NCBI RefSeq assembly: GCF_001422445.1
Contig: NZ_LMNA01000005.1
Coordinates: forward strand, 1 to 64,000
Length of the DNA: 64,000 nt
Direction of reading: 5' to 3'
DNA from: Pseudorhodoferax sp. Leaf274
GTDB lineage: Bacteria > Pseudomonadota > Gammaproteobacteria > Burkholderiales > Burkholderiaceae_C
Position 1 is the stretch's first letter; each line of letters begins with the position of its first letter. This document shows positions 16,901-26,283 of the stretch, one piece after another. The position numbers were made by a program, and so were the translations under genes. The notes under the pieces were generated by a model. It searched no databases, was not told where the DNA came from, and worked only from the letters and a program-made list of their open reading frames with translations.

Positions 16901-17824
16901 ATGCTCCCAAACACCGACCCGACCATGAAGCCGCTGCCTCCCGTGGAATGGACCGACCTGCCGATGGACCGTTTGCTGGAACTGGAAACGCTGGCGCCGG
17001 GGCAATTCCGCAACATTCCCAACGACAGCAACCGCAACGGCCGCTCCTATGGCGGGCACAGCATCGCCATAGCCTTGCAGGCGGCCAGCCGCACCGTGCC
17101 GGCGGACCGCCCTGCCAGCATGCTGCAGTTCATGTTCCTGAAGGGCGTGCTGCCTGGCGTCCCGGTCGACTACCAGGTCACCAGCCTGCAGGACGGCAAG
17201 CGCTTCTCGTCGCGCCACATCCGCGCGCTGCAGAACGGCCAGGCCGTCCTCGACGCGCACGCCACGTTCGCGCGGCCCGCGCCGGCAGACCGGCTCGCGC
17301 ACGCCGACGCGCCACCGGCCGACCTGCCAGGCCCGCAGGCTTCGGTGCGTGTGACCGACCTGCCGCCTGCCAGCGCAGCCGCACTGGAGGGCCTGGGCAG
17401 CTACTCGTTCGCGGAGAAGTCCTGCATCGAGTTCCGGCTGCCCCGGCCCGAGCAGCTGGCAGCACCCGGCGGCTGCAACCGCTTCGAGTTCTGGATGCGC
17501 GCCAGGTCCCTGCCCGCGGACGATCTGCATGGCCAGTCCGTCGGCCTGGCGTATCTCTCAGACTGGTGGATCAACTTTCCGAGCCTGTCTGCCCACATTG
17601 CCGGCCTGCAGCGCAGCGGCGACGCCATCTACGTCGCCAGCCTGAACCACAGCATCTGGTTCCACCGCCACCACGATCCGCGCGAATGGATGCTGCTGGC
17701 CTGCGACAGCCCACGCGCCGTGGGCGGGCGCGGGCTGGCACTGGCGGCGGTGTACGACGCACAGGGCGGGCGGGTCGCCACCATCAGCCAGGAATGCCTG
17801 ATGGCCGCGCGGCTGGACGCCTGA
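16901..17824 (+). CDS. acyl-CoA thioesterase, TesB-like double hotdog
   Basis: A 307-residue protein with the two-hotdog layout of acyl-CoA thioesterase II: an N-terminal hotdog with the YGGHSIAIALQAASRTVP helix and the SSRHIRALQNGQAVLDAHATF strand region, and a C-terminal hotdog with ASLNHSIWFHR and a catalytic Asp-bearing block. It hydrolyses acyl-CoA, which could relieve CoA trapping during growth on slowly degraded acids. AGGA stands seven bases before the ATG at 16901. It is transcribed away from the motif-A dyad and converges with the acyl-CoA dehydrogenase gene, ending 9 bases before it. Confidence 0.85.
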   Translation: MLPNTDPTMKPLPPVEWTDLPMDRLLELETLAPGQFRNIPNDSNRNGRSYGGHSIAIALQAASRTVPADRPASMLQFMFLKGVLPGVPVDYQVTSLQDGKRFSSRHIRALQNGQAVLDAHATFARPAPADRLAHADAPPADLPGPQASVRVTDLPPASAAALEGLGSYSFAEKSCIEFRLPRPEQLAAPGGCNRFEFWMRARSLPADDLHGQSVGLAYLSDWWINFPSLSAHIAGLQRSGDAIYVASLNHSIWFHRHHDPREWMLLACDSPRAVGGRGLALAAVYDAQGGRVATISQECLMAARLDA

Positions 17825-17833
17825 GCCAGGCCC

Positions 17834-18970
17834 TCACAGGTCGCGTGCGATGAGTTCCTTCATGATCTCGTTCGTGCCGCCGTAGATGCGCTGTGCACGG
17901 GCGTCGACATAGGCCTTCGCGATCGGGTACTCGGCCATGAAGCCGTAGCCGCCGTGCAGCTGCACGCAGGCATCCACCACCTTGCCCTGCAGGTCGGTGG
18001 TCCAGTACTTGGCCATCGACGCCATCTGCGCGTCGAGTTCCCCGCGCATGAGCAGCTGCAGGCAACGGTCGACGAACACACGGCCGATCTGCAGCTCGGT
18101 CTTGAGTTCCGCGAGCGTGAAGCGGGTGGCCTGGAAGTCCGCCACGGCCTGGCCGAAGGCCTGGCGCTGGCGTACATATTCCAGCGTCCAGCCGTAGGCC
18201 GCCTCGGCCGCGGCAATCGCCGACACCGCGATCTGCAGCCGCTCCCAGGGCAGCTCGCGCATCAGGTAGGCAAAGCCCTGGTTCTCCTCGCCGAGCAGGT
18301 TCGCGACCGGCACGCGCACCTGGTCGAAGAACAGCTCGCCGGTGTCCTGGGACTTCAGGCCGATCTTCTTCAGCGGCGCCCCCTTGGTCAGACCTGGAGA
18401 GTCCGCATCGACCACCAGCAGGCTCACGCCCTTGGCCCCGGCACGCGGGTCGGTCTTGACGACGACCACCACCATGTCGCACACGGTGGCGTTGGAGATG
18501 AAGGTCTTGGACCCGGACACGACGTAATGCCCGCCGTCGCGCACCGCCGTCGTGCGCACCGCCTTCACGTCCGAGCCGCCGCCGGGCTCGGTCATCGCCA
18601 GGGCGCCCACGACCTCGCCCGCCACCATGCGGGGCAGATACGCCTGCTGGAGCGCCTCGCTGCCGTAGTGCATCAGGTAGTTGCTCACGATGTCCGAATG
18701 CATGGCGAACGACAGGCCGATGTTGCTGTAGCGCGCGGCCTCTTCCAGCAGCGCCGCGGTGTACAGCCGGTCGGCACCCGGCCCGCCATGGGTTTCCGGC
18801 ACCGTGGGGCACAGCAGGCCGGCGGCGCCGGCGCGGTGGAACAGTTCGCGCTCGAAGCCGCCGCGCGCTTCCCAGCGCTCCACATGGGGCGCCACTTCGC
18901 GCTCCAGGAAGCGCGCCACGGTGGCGCGGAACTGCGCATGCTCGGGGCCGAAGAGATCACGGGGGGACAT
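17834..18970 (-). CDS. acyl-CoA dehydrogenase, long-chain-like
   Basis: A 378-residue FAD-dependent acyl-CoA dehydrogenase. The FAD/substrate signature is AMTEPGGGSDV, and the C terminus reads IYGGTNEIMKELIARDL, the pattern of the long-chain (LCAD) group. There Gly replaces the usual C-terminal Glu and the base is supplied from the middle helix, here LPWERLQIA. So catalytic competence is retained. I chose the ATG at 18970 to begin MSPRDLFG; a GTG further upstream is weaker. It follows CoA ligase 1 by 63 bases on the same strand, forming an activation-oxidation pair under motif B. Confidence 0.88.
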   Translation of the reverse strand: MSPRDLFGPEHAQFRATVARFLEREVAPHVERWEARGGFERELFHRAGAAGLLCPTVPETHGGPGADRLYTAALLEEAARYSNIGLSFAMHSDIVSNYLMHYGSEALQQAYLPRMVAGEVVGALAMTEPGGGSDVKAVRTTAVRDGGHYVVSGSKTFISNATVCDMVVVVVKTDPRAGAKGVSLLVVDADSPGLTKGAPLKKIGLKSQDTGELFFDQVRVPVANLLGEENQGFAYLMRELPWERLQIAVSAIAAAEAAYGWTLEYVRQRQAFGQAVADFQATRFTLAELKTELQIGRVFVDRCLQLLMRGELDAQMASMAKYWTTDLQGKVVDACVQLHGGYGFMAEYPIAKAYVDARAQRIYGGTNEIMKELIARDL

Positions 18971-19033
18971 GGATGCTTTCACAAAGGACAAAGAGCGGCA
19001 GCGCACAGGCGCCAGGACCAGGGCAACGGCAGC

Positions 19034-20590
19034 TCAGCCAACGCGGCGCGCCTGACCTTCCCAATAGGGCGCGCGCAGCCTGTACTTGAGCAGCTTGCCG
19101 GCGCCGGACACCGGCATCTCGCTGCGGAATTCGACGCTGCGCGGGCACTTGTAGCCTGCAATGCGCGGCCTGCAGTGCGCGATCACCGCCGCCTCGTCGA
19201 CCTGCGCCCCCGCTTGCAGCACCAGCACGGCATGCACCCGTTCGCCCCATTGCGCGTCGGGCACGCCGAACACCGCACACTGGGCCACGCCGGGCAGCGA
19301 CAGCACGGCGGCCTCGACCTCCACCGAGTACACGTTCTCGCCTCCGGTCACGATCATGTCCTTGAGCCGGTCGACGATGTACAGCAGGCCATGGGCGTCC
19401 AGCCGGCCGGCATCGCCGGTGCGCATCCAGCCGTCGTGCAGCGCCTGCGCGGTCAGTTCCGGCTGCCTCCAGTAACCCTGCATCACGCCGGGGCCGCGCA
19501 GTTCGATCTCGCCGATCCGGCCGGTCGGCAGCTCGTCGCCGTCGGCATCGACGATGCGGACTTCGCAACACGGCGTGGCCAGGCCCGCTGCCAGGTGGAA
19601 GCCCTGCGCCCGTCCCTGCGCCGTGTGGCACCGGTGCGGCAGCGCCACCGCAATGCCGGAGGTCTCGGTCATGCCGTAGAACTGCGTCAGCTCCACGCCC
19701 GGCATGCGTTCGACCGTTTGCGCGAGCAAGGTGCCGTCGATCGGCGAGGCCCCGTAGAACAGGCGCTGCAGGGACGAGAGGTCGGACGCGCCGAACGCCG
19801 GCGCGTCGAGCACGCGGCGCAGCATGGTCGGCACCAGCGCGGCTTCGACCACGCGCTCGTGCGCGATCAGGTCCAGGAACGCATCGGGATGGAAGACGGG
19901 CAGCATCAGCTGCGTGTCGGCGCACGCCATCGCCTGCAGCACCACCGCCATGCCGCCGACATGGAACATCGGCAGCGCGTGCAGGCAGACCACCCCCGGC
20001 GCGCGGCCGGCCACGCAGACCGAGGCCAGGGTCGACGCGTACAGGCCCGCATGCGTCAGCACCACGCCTTTTGCACGGCCGGTGGTGCCGCCGGTGTAGA
20101 ACAGCACCGCGGGCTGCTCGCCGCCAGCGCGCGCGTCGGGGAGCGCGGACGCGGCCTGCGGCAAGGCGTGGCCGTCCAGGAAGCCGGCCGGCGCGCGTTC
20201 CTCGCCCAGATAGACCGCGGTCAGCGGCTGCGGGATCCGCGCGCGCGCCGCCGCCATCAGCGGCAGGGCGGCGTCGTCGGCCAGCAGCACGCGGGTGTCG
20301 CTGTCCTCGAGCACGAAGCCCAGCTCCTCGGGGCTCAGCCGCAGGTTGATGGGATGCAGGATGGCCCCTGCCCACCAGGCCGCGTAGAACGCTTCCAGGC
20401 AACGGTCCGTGTTGCCGCACAGCACGCCGAGGCGGTCGCCCGGTTGCACCCCCAGCCTGCGCAGCGCCCCGGCCAGGCGCTGTACACGTGCGAAGAGTTC
20501 TGCATAGGTCTGGCGACGCGCACCGCAGATGGTTGCCGTACGGTCGGGATGCTCGCGCCGTGCCTTGTGCAGCGATTGCGTCAGTTGCAT
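19034..20590 (-). CDS. acyl-CoA synthetase, AMP-forming (CoA ligase 1)
   Basis: A 518-residue adenylate-forming CoA ligase. The P-loop is FYTGGTTGRAKGVVLTH, followed by QFYGMTETSG (A5-type motif), GWMRTGDAGRLDAHGLLYIVDRLKD (hinge) and a C-terminal SGAGKLLKYRLR containing the catalytic Lys. It activates a carboxylic acid to its CoA thioester through an acyl-adenylate. It is closely similar throughout to CoA ligase 2 at 45459 (same length, near-identical C-terminal block), so the two are paralogues. A motif-B dyad lies 129 bases upstream and an acyl-CoA dehydrogenase gene directly downstream. Confidence 0.9.
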   Translation of the reverse strand: MQLTQSLHKARREHPDRTATICGARRQTYAELFARVQRLAGALRRLGVQPGDRLGVLCGNTDRCLEAFYAAWWAGAILHPINLRLSPEELGFVLEDSDTRVLLADDAALPLMAAARARIPQPLTAVYLGEERAPAGFLDGHALPQAASALPDARAGGEQPAVLFYTGGTTGRAKGVVLTHAGLYASTLASVCVAGRAPGVVCLHALPMFHVGGMAVVLQAMACADTQLMLPVFHPDAFLDLIAHERVVEAALVPTMLRRVLDAPAFGASDLSSLQRLFYGASPIDGTLLAQTVERMPGVELTQFYGMTETSGIAVALPHRCHTAQGRAQGFHLAAGLATPCCEVRIVDADGDELPTGRIGEIELRGPGVMQGYWRQPELTAQALHDGWMRTGDAGRLDAHGLLYIVDRLKDMIVTGGENVYSVEVEAAVLSLPGVAQCAVFGVPDAQWGERVHAVLVLQAGAQVDEAAVIAHCRPRIAGYKCPRSVEFRSEMPVSGAGKLLKYRLRAPYWEGQARRVG

Positions 20591-20718
20591 GGATCAGCTT
20601 TCTCGTCGGTCGTGGTCGATGGGTGACCCGGCGGATCTGCATCGGCCGGCCCTGCTTGTCTCCAGACTGCGCTGTGCGTGCAGCCGGTCGCAGTGTGGCG
20701 GCGTGCCATGGCTGGAAA

Positions 20719-20736
20719 ATCGTCGCATGCGACGAT
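20719..20736. promoter_or_regulatory. motif B dyad (perfect)
   Basis: ATCGTCGCATGCGACGAT is a perfect 18-bp palindrome. It lies between the end of the LuxR gene (20766) and the start of CoA ligase 1 (20590), on whose promoter it probably acts. Of the three motif-B copies it is the only one with full symmetry. Confidence 0.68.
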
Positions 20737-20765
20737 CCGCGCGGGCCGGCCGTGCCGGCCGCTCC

Positions 20766-23579
20766 TCAGTCGATCAGGCGTTGGCGCCGCGCTGCCTGCA
20801 CGGCCTCCATGCGGTTGCGCACGTCCAGCTTGACGTTGATGTTGCGCAGGTGCGTGCGCACCGTCGTTTCCGCCACGAACAGGCGCTCCGCCATCTGCTC
20901 GTTCGACAAGCCCTGCGCCGCCAACCGCAGCACCTGGGTCTCCTTGCCGGTCAGCACCTCGGCCGCTGTCGGCTGCGCGCCGCTGGATGCCTGCGCGCCC
21001 GCTCGGACCGCCAGCGGATCGACCTGGCGTCCGCTCTGGCGCAGCAGGGCTTCGATGAACTCGTCCGGGCCTTGCGCGCCACCGTCGATGGTTTCCTCCA
21101 GCAGCACCGTGGGCGACTGGTGCAGTTCGTGCAGCAGCGCCATCAGCCCGGGGCCCTCGTCCAGGAAGGCACGCACATAGCCTTCCGACGCGGCGAAGCG
21201 CACGGCCTTGGCCAGCACGCGCATGGCCTTCTTGTGCTGGCCGTCCTGGTGATGGGCCTGCGCCAGCAGCAAACGCAGCGTCAGCATGCGCCGCTCGCGG
21301 TACACCCGCTCGGCCTGGTCCAGCGCCGTGCGCAGGCTGGCAACGACCTCGGCGCCGTTGCCCTGCGCGATGGCACAGCGCGCCGCCGCCACGTCGGGTG
21401 TCTCGACGTCGTTGGCGCGCATCGCCATGCGCGACACACGCTCCCATAGCGCGCTGTCGCCGCAACGTGCCAGCTCGGCCCGCGCGGCCGCGATCCGGCC
21501 CTGCACGGCCAGGATGCGCACGCGCTCCAGGCGCGCACTCGCCACCGCGCGCGGCAGCTGTTCGCGGTAGCCGATGTGTTCGAGTTCGGCCAGCACCTGC
21601 AGGGCCCGCTCCCCCTCGCCACGGCTGAGCACGATACGCGCCAGCACCACATGCGCCGTGATGATCTGGTCCGGCACCCCCACGCGGCGGATCAGGGGCA
21701 CATTGACACTGAGCAGGCGCTCGGCCTGCTCGCAACGTCCCGCTTCGTACAACGACTCGGCGAGCAGCGCCGCCGCCATGGTGTTGCCATTGGTGGCGCG
21801 CGCGCCGCTGGCGGCGCCGTTGCGCACGGCCAGGCGCAGCCGGCCGAGCGCCTGGCGCAAGCGCCCCTGGCCCAGGTCGACGGCTCCTTCGACGGCGTCC
21901 GACAGGATGAAGCTGAAGCGCCCCTCCTGTGGCGCCTGCCGTTTGCGCACCGCATCGACCAGGCGCAGGGCATGGTGGTAGCGCCCGCTGTACATCGAGA
22001 AGGTCGCCATGGCGATCTCCAGCACACTGCGTGCGAACGCGAAGGTGGCATTGGACGGCAACCGGTCGAGCACCGCGTTGCCCAGCGGGTCGGCTTCGTC
22101 GAACCGGTCCATCACCGCCAGCAGCAGTGGCCGCATGACCAAGCGGTGGGCCTGGATCTGCGGGTCGCAGGTCTCGGCGCGCTCCAGCCATTCCAGCAGC
22201 GGCCAGGCATGTCGGCCGCCACGACCGAAGCACACGGCCCATGCGTGGATCGCGCGCAGCATCGGCTGGCCGTCCAGTGCGCCCTGGGCCACCAGCGGGT
22301 CCATCCAGCGCAGCAGCAGCCGCACGCGCCCCTGCTCCAGCAGCTGCGGCGCGTGCGCCTGCAGCAGTGCGATGGCCTGGTCCAGCGCACCGGTCTGCAA
22401 TGCGTGGCCGATGGCCGGCACCGGGCGCCCTTCCCCGAGGTACCAGGCGCATGCCGCGTGGTGCAGGGCCGGCACCTGGTCCGGGTGGTAGCGCTGCAAC
22501 TGCCCGCGCAGGAAGTCGGCGAACATGCCGTGGTAACGGTAGGCGCCCCCGCTGCCCTGCACCGGCACCAGGAACAGGTGGGCGCGCTCCAGGCGCTGCA
22601 GCACGGTGTGGCTGTCGTCGCGGCTGCACAGGTGGTCGCAGATCGCCGCGTCCAGCTGCCCGAGGATGCTGGTGCGCAGCAGGAACAGGCGCACGTCCTC
22701 GGGCTGGCGCGCCAGCACGTCCTCGACCAGGTAGTCCACCACCGCCGTGTTGGAGCCCGAGAAGCCGGCGATGAAGTCGCTGGGGTTCTCGCGGTGCTGC
22801 AGCGACACCGAGGCCAGCCAGACCGCCGCGGCCCAGCCCTCGGTGCTGCGGTGCAGGCGCTCGATGTCGTCGGCCGATAGCACGTCGCCGTGCAGCGCGC
22901 GCAGCATCTGCCCGGTCTCGTCGGCCGACAGGCGCAGCTGGGTCGGGTCGATCTCGAGCAGGCGGCCGCGTGCGCGCAGCCAGCCCAGCCCCAGCTCCGG
23001 CACGCCGCGCGAACCCACGACCAGCTGCACGCCGCGCGGCAGCTGCGCGATCAGCGCGTTGACCAGTCCCAGCACCGCAGCGCTCTGCAGCGCCTCGAAA
23101 TCATCCAGGAAGAGCGTGAACGGCGCGGGATGCGCGGCCACGCGGTCGATCAGGTCCAGCGCCCTGCCATCCAGGTCCGACCAGCCGCCGCCCTGCAGGG
23201 CTGTCAGCCCGGGCACCAGCGGGTCCAGCGCCGCCGCCAGCACGGACAGAAAGCGGCCGACGTCGTTGTCGGCGCTGTCCAGCGTCAGCCAGGCCGTGGG
23301 CACGCCGCTGTCCGCGAAGCGCTGGCGGACCTGCTGCATGGCCGTGGTCTTGCCGAAGCCCGCCGGGGCGCGCAACAGGATCAGCCGGGCGGCGGCGGCG
23401 TCGAAGATCTGGTCGCACACCACGGTGCGCGGCACCTCGAAGGACTGGCGCGACGGTGGCTGCAGCTTGGCCGCCAGCGCGCCGGCGCGCGCCGGCTCGC
23501 GCAGGGCCGCGGCAGGCACGGCGAACGGGGTGCCGTTGAAGGCAGGCATCGGCCTGTGGGTGTTCGCGATCGCGTGCAT
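20766..23579 (-). CDS. MalT-like LuxR-family (LAL) regulator
   Basis: A 937-residue large ATP-binding regulator of the LuxR family. A Walker A motif (APAGFGKTT, residues 71-79) and a LFLDDFEAL Walker B segment form the N-terminal STAND-type NTPase; a long helical TPR-like region follows; the last ~70 residues are a LuxR helix-turn-helix (LTGKETQVLRLAAQGLSNEQ, then TTVRTHLRNINVKL). Such proteins bind an inducer with ATP and activate catabolic operons. GGAG precedes the ATG at 23579. It lies amid three operons that carry the motif-B dyad, which makes it the first candidate for that site. Effector unknown. Confidence 0.9.
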   Translation of the reverse strand: MHAIANTHRPMPAFNGTPFAVPAAALREPARAGALAAKLQPPSRQSFEVPRTVVCDQIFDAAAARLILLRAPAGFGKTTAMQQVRQRFADSGVPTAWLTLDSADNDVGRFLSVLAAALDPLVPGLTALQGGGWSDLDGRALDLIDRVAAHPAPFTLFLDDFEALQSAAVLGLVNALIAQLPRGVQLVVGSRGVPELGLGWLRARGRLLEIDPTQLRLSADETGQMLRALHGDVLSADDIERLHRSTEGWAAAVWLASVSLQHRENPSDFIAGFSGSNTAVVDYLVEDVLARQPEDVRLFLLRTSILGQLDAAICDHLCSRDDSHTVLQRLERAHLFLVPVQGSGGAYRYHGMFADFLRGQLQRYHPDQVPALHHAACAWYLGEGRPVPAIGHALQTGALDQAIALLQAHAPQLLEQGRVRLLLRWMDPLVAQGALDGQPMLRAIHAWAVCFGRGGRHAWPLLEWLERAETCDPQIQAHRLVMRPLLLAVMDRFDEADPLGNAVLDRLPSNATFAFARSVLEIAMATFSMYSGRYHHALRLVDAVRKRQAPQEGRFSFILSDAVEGAVDLGQGRLRQALGRLRLAVRNGAASGARATNGNTMAAALLAESLYEAGRCEQAERLLSVNVPLIRRVGVPDQIITAHVVLARIVLSRGEGERALQVLAELEHIGYREQLPRAVASARLERVRILAVQGRIAAARAELARCGDSALWERVSRMAMRANDVETPDVAAARCAIAQGNGAEVVASLRTALDQAERVYRERRMLTLRLLLAQAHHQDGQHKKAMRVLAKAVRFAASEGYVRAFLDEGPGLMALLHELHQSPTVLLEETIDGGAQGPDEFIEALLRQSGRQVDPLAVRAGAQASSGAQPTAAEVLTGKETQVLRLAAQGLSNEQMAERLFVAETTVRTHLRNINVKLDVRNRMEAVQAARRQRLID

Positions 23580-23692
23580 TCTGTTGCTCCGTGGCGTACG
23601 TGCAAGGCCGTCGGCGAGCGGTCGTGCAAGCGGCCCATGCTCGGGCAAGCCAGGCCACGCCACAAGCCTCGCCCAGGCTCCGAGGTCCGCGG

Positions 23693-24871
23693 CTAGTTCA
23701 TCTGGTCGTAGTCGAGCACCACCTTCCAGCGCCCGTTCTGCAGCTGCGACAGCCGCACCTTGTCCGAGCCCAGGTGCTGGGTCGGCGAAAAGCGCATGGG
23801 CGGGTTGCCGAAGATGTCGCCCGGCACATCGCTCAAGCCCTCCATGGCGCGTGCGAAGCTGTCGGTGTCCAGCGCCGTGCCGGCCTTCTCCAGCGCACGG
23901 CCCATGAGGTCGATCATGGTGTAGCCATAGACCGAAAACACCGTGGGCGCTTCCTTGAACCGGGCCTGGTAACGGTTGGCCCAGACCCGGATCGGCTCGG
24001 AGGCGTCGTCCAGGTAGGGGTGCTGAGCCGTGGTGGCAGCATAGAAGCCGTCCATGGCCTTGCCGCCCAGCCTGGGGATCAGGTCGGTGTAGGCCGAAGA
24101 GGCGGCCAGGAAGGTCGGCGCGTAGTCCAGCTTGCGTGCCTCGGCGATGGCGCCCACGGTTTCGCGGATCAGCGTGCCCATGACCACGAAGTCGCAGTTG
24201 GCCGCCTTCAGCCGCGCCACCTGGGACGAGAAGTCGGTGGCGCCACGCTTGAAGCTGGTGCGTTCCGCCACCTCGGTGCCCGCGAGCTGCAGGCCGGCCT
24301 CCGCGCCTTTCACCACTTCGTGGCCGTAGTCGTCGTCCTGGAACAGCACGCAGGCCTTGCGCGCATTGCTGCTCCTGTACAGCTTGGGCACGACCGCACG
24401 CACCTGGTCGAAGTAGGAAGAGATCATCGCGTACTTGAGCTTGTGCAGTGGCTCGTACATGTCGCGCGACAAGGCCATCGGAAACAGGTTGAACACGTTC
24501 TTGGGGAACTGCACCTGCATCGCGGCCAGCGTGTGGACCGTGCCAAAGGTGCCGACCACGGCGAACACCTTGTCCTGGTTGACCAGCTTCTGCGCCGCCA
24601 GCACGCTGCGCTTGGGGTCATAGGCGTTGTCCTCCACCAGCAGGCGCAGCTTGCGGCCGTGGATGCCGCCCTTCTCGTTGATCTCGGCGACCCGCATCTG
24701 CAGGCCGTTGCGCACGTCCTTGCCGTAGCCGGCCACCGGGCCGGACAGGTCGCTGATGGAGCCGACCAGCACCTCGTTGGCCGAGACACCCTGGGTCTGT
24801 GCCAGGACGCAGGCAGCGGTCAGGGAGAACAGGGGCGCGGCCAGGCAGCGCGCAAGCAACACGGGTTTCAT
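23693..24871 (-). CDS. branched-chain-type ABC substrate-binding protein 1
   Basis: A 392-residue periplasmic Leu/Ile/Val-binding-type receptor. A signal peptide (MKPVLLARCLAAPLFSLTAACVLA) precedes ANEVLVGSISDLSGPVAGYGKDVRNG, the typical type I fold opening, and the GGIHGRKLRLLVEDNAYDP block. The ATG at 24871 has AGGAG six bases upstream; the ATG at 24877 overlaps that ribosome site. No permease or ATPase genes adjoin it, so it probably docks with the transporter encoded at 28075-33522. A motif-B dyad lies 65 bases upstream. Homologues often bind aromatic or aliphatic acids rather than amino acids. Confidence 0.88.
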   Translation of the reverse strand: MKPVLLARCLAAPLFSLTAACVLAQTQGVSANEVLVGSISDLSGPVAGYGKDVRNGLQMRVAEINEKGGIHGRKLRLLVEDNAYDPKRSVLAAQKLVNQDKVFAVVGTFGTVHTLAAMQVQFPKNVFNLFPMALSRDMYEPLHKLKYAMISSYFDQVRAVVPKLYRSSNARKACVLFQDDDYGHEVVKGAEAGLQLAGTEVAERTSFKRGATDFSSQVARLKAANCDFVVMGTLIRETVGAIAEARKLDYAPTFLAASSAYTDLIPRLGGKAMDGFYAATTAQHPYLDDASEPIRVWANRYQARFKEAPTVFSVYGYTMIDLMGRALEKAGTALDTDSFARAMEGLSDVPGDIFGNPPMRFSPTQHLGSDKVRLSQLQNGRWKVVLDYDQMN

Positions 24872-24935
24872 GCCCATCTCCTTCGTGGTTGTGATCGGCG
24901 CTGCAGCGAATCTAGGCTTCAGGCCTGGGCGGGAT

Positions 24936-24953
24936 ATCGTCCGATCCGACGAT
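24936..24953. promoter_or_regulatory. motif B dyad upstream of binding protein 1
   Basis: ATCGTCCGATCCGACGAT, one mismatched pair from perfect symmetry. A -10-like TAGATT (minus strand, 24909-24914) lies downstream and would place the dyad centre near -42, the usual position of a lux-box-type activator site. Placement relative to transcription start is inferred. Confidence 0.62.
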
Positions 24954-24983
24954 CCCCGGCCCGGATCAACCCTGGCGTCGACC

Positions 24984-26144
24984 TCACATGCGCTTGGCGA
25001 CTTCCTCCAGCATCACCTCGGTGGCGCCGCCGCCAATGGTCAGGATGCGCGCATCGCGCGCCATGCGCTCCACCGGTGTGCCGGTGATGTAGCCCGTGCC
25101 GCCGTGCAGCTGCAGGCAGGTGTGCACCACCTCCTGCAGCGTCTCCGCGCCGAAGGCCTTGAGCATGGACACCTCGCGCACCGTGTCCTTGCCCTCGTCG
25201 ATCATCTGGGCACACTGGTAGGTCAGCGCCCGCACGGCCGCTGCCTTGGCTGCGACCCAGGCGAGCTTGTGGCGCACCACGGGCTGCTCCCACAGCGACT
25301 TGCCGAAGGCCTGCCGGTTGCGCAGGTAGTCCACCGTCAGTTCGATGGCCTTGGAACAGGTGCCTGACGCCAGCCCGCCCACCACCAGCCGTTCGTTCTG
25401 GAACGTGCCCATGATGTAGTAGAAGCCCTTGCCCTCCTCGCCCAGCAGCGCATCGTGCGGCAGTTGCAGGTCGTCGAAGAACAGCTCGGCCGTGTCCGAC
25501 GAACGCCAGCCGTGCTTGTCGAATTTGCGCGCCACCTTCAGGCCGGGGTTGCCCTTGTCGACGATGAACATCGAGATGCCGCGGCTGCCCTTGGCCTCGG
25601 AATCTGTGCGCGCCGCCACGATGTAGATGTCGCCCAGCACGCCGTTGGTGATGAAGGTCTTGGAGCCGTTGATCACCCAGCCGTCGGCGGTCTTGACGGC
25701 GCGCGTCCTGATCGCGGCGACATCGGAGCCGGCGTGCGGCTCGGTCACGCAGATCACGCCCACATGGCTGCCCGCGCAGGCCAGGGGCAGGTACTTCTGC
25801 TTCTGCGCGGTCGAGCCGCGGTGCGCGATGTGGGAGATCGACATGTCGCTGTGCACGGTCAGCGCGGAGGCCACGCCGCCGTACGACGAACGGGCCAGCT
25901 CTTCGGCAAGCACGACCGAGGCCATGGCGCCCATGCCGCCGCCGCCGAACTCCACCGGATGCCGCATGCCAAGGAAGCCCAGTTCGCCCAGCGCGCGGAA
26001 CACCGAGCGCGGGATCTCACCGGCCGCCTCCCAGGCATCGCCCTGGGGCACGATCACCTCGTCGACGAAACGGCGCACCTGCTGGCGCACCATGCGCAGC
26101 TCCTCGCTCAGCACATCGGGCTCGTTGAATTCAAACGCGGTCAT
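24984..26144 (-). CDS. acyl-CoA dehydrogenase (IVD/LCAD-type)
   Basis: A 386-residue acyl-CoA dehydrogenase with CVTEPHAGSDVAAIRT as the FAD/substrate signature and C-terminal TCLQLHGGTGYITGTPVERMARDARI. The C-terminal base position reads IGGGATEV, without the Glu of short/medium-chain enzymes; the Glu in NERLVVGG of the middle helix fits the isovaleryl-CoA / long-chain type base. This supports a branched or bulky acyl-CoA substrate. It diverges from TetR regulator 1 over a motif-A operator (26203-26220) and is followed by binding protein 1. Confidence 0.88.
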   Translation of the reverse strand: MTAFEFNEPDVLSEELRMVRQQVRRFVDEVIVPQGDAWEAAGEIPRSVFRALGELGFLGMRHPVEFGGGGMGAMASVVLAEELARSSYGGVASALTVHSDMSISHIAHRGSTAQKQKYLPLACAGSHVGVICVTEPHAGSDVAAIRTRAVKTADGWVINGSKTFITNGVLGDIYIVAARTDSEAKGSRGISMFIVDKGNPGLKVARKFDKHGWRSSDTAELFFDDLQLPHDALLGEEGKGFYYIMGTFQNERLVVGGLASGTCSKAIELTVDYLRNRQAFGKSLWEQPVVRHKLAWVAAKAAAVRALTYQCAQMIDEGKDTVREVSMLKAFGAETLQEVVHTCLQLHGGTGYITGTPVERMARDARILTIGGGATEVMLEEVAKRM

Positions 26145-26202
26145 GTGGAATGTCCCAGGGGTTCTGCCATCGGCGTTGTTCTGACGGCGGCTCGCTATAA
26201 AT

Positions 26203-26220
26203 TAACCGCCACGTCGGTCT
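26203..26220. promoter_or_regulatory. motif A operator between acyl-CoA dehydrogenase and TetR 1
   Basis: TAACCGCCACGTCGGTCT, a motif-A copy with a well-conserved right half (CGTCGGTCT) and a diverged left half. It lies in the 139-base divergent region, flanked by AT-rich -10-like TATAAA. Position fits autoregulation of the TetR gene and control of the dehydrogenase. Confidence 0.65.
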
Positions 26221-26283
26221 ATTTTAGAAGTCGAGGCCGTCTGCGCGCAAGCGCGTTGCTAAACTCGCCCGACTGGAGAAGCC

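Noticed and set aside
17954-20626. Plus-strand open frame of ~890 codons
   Set aside because: Antisense to acyl-CoA dehydrogenase and CoA ligase 1; no motif or ribosome site.
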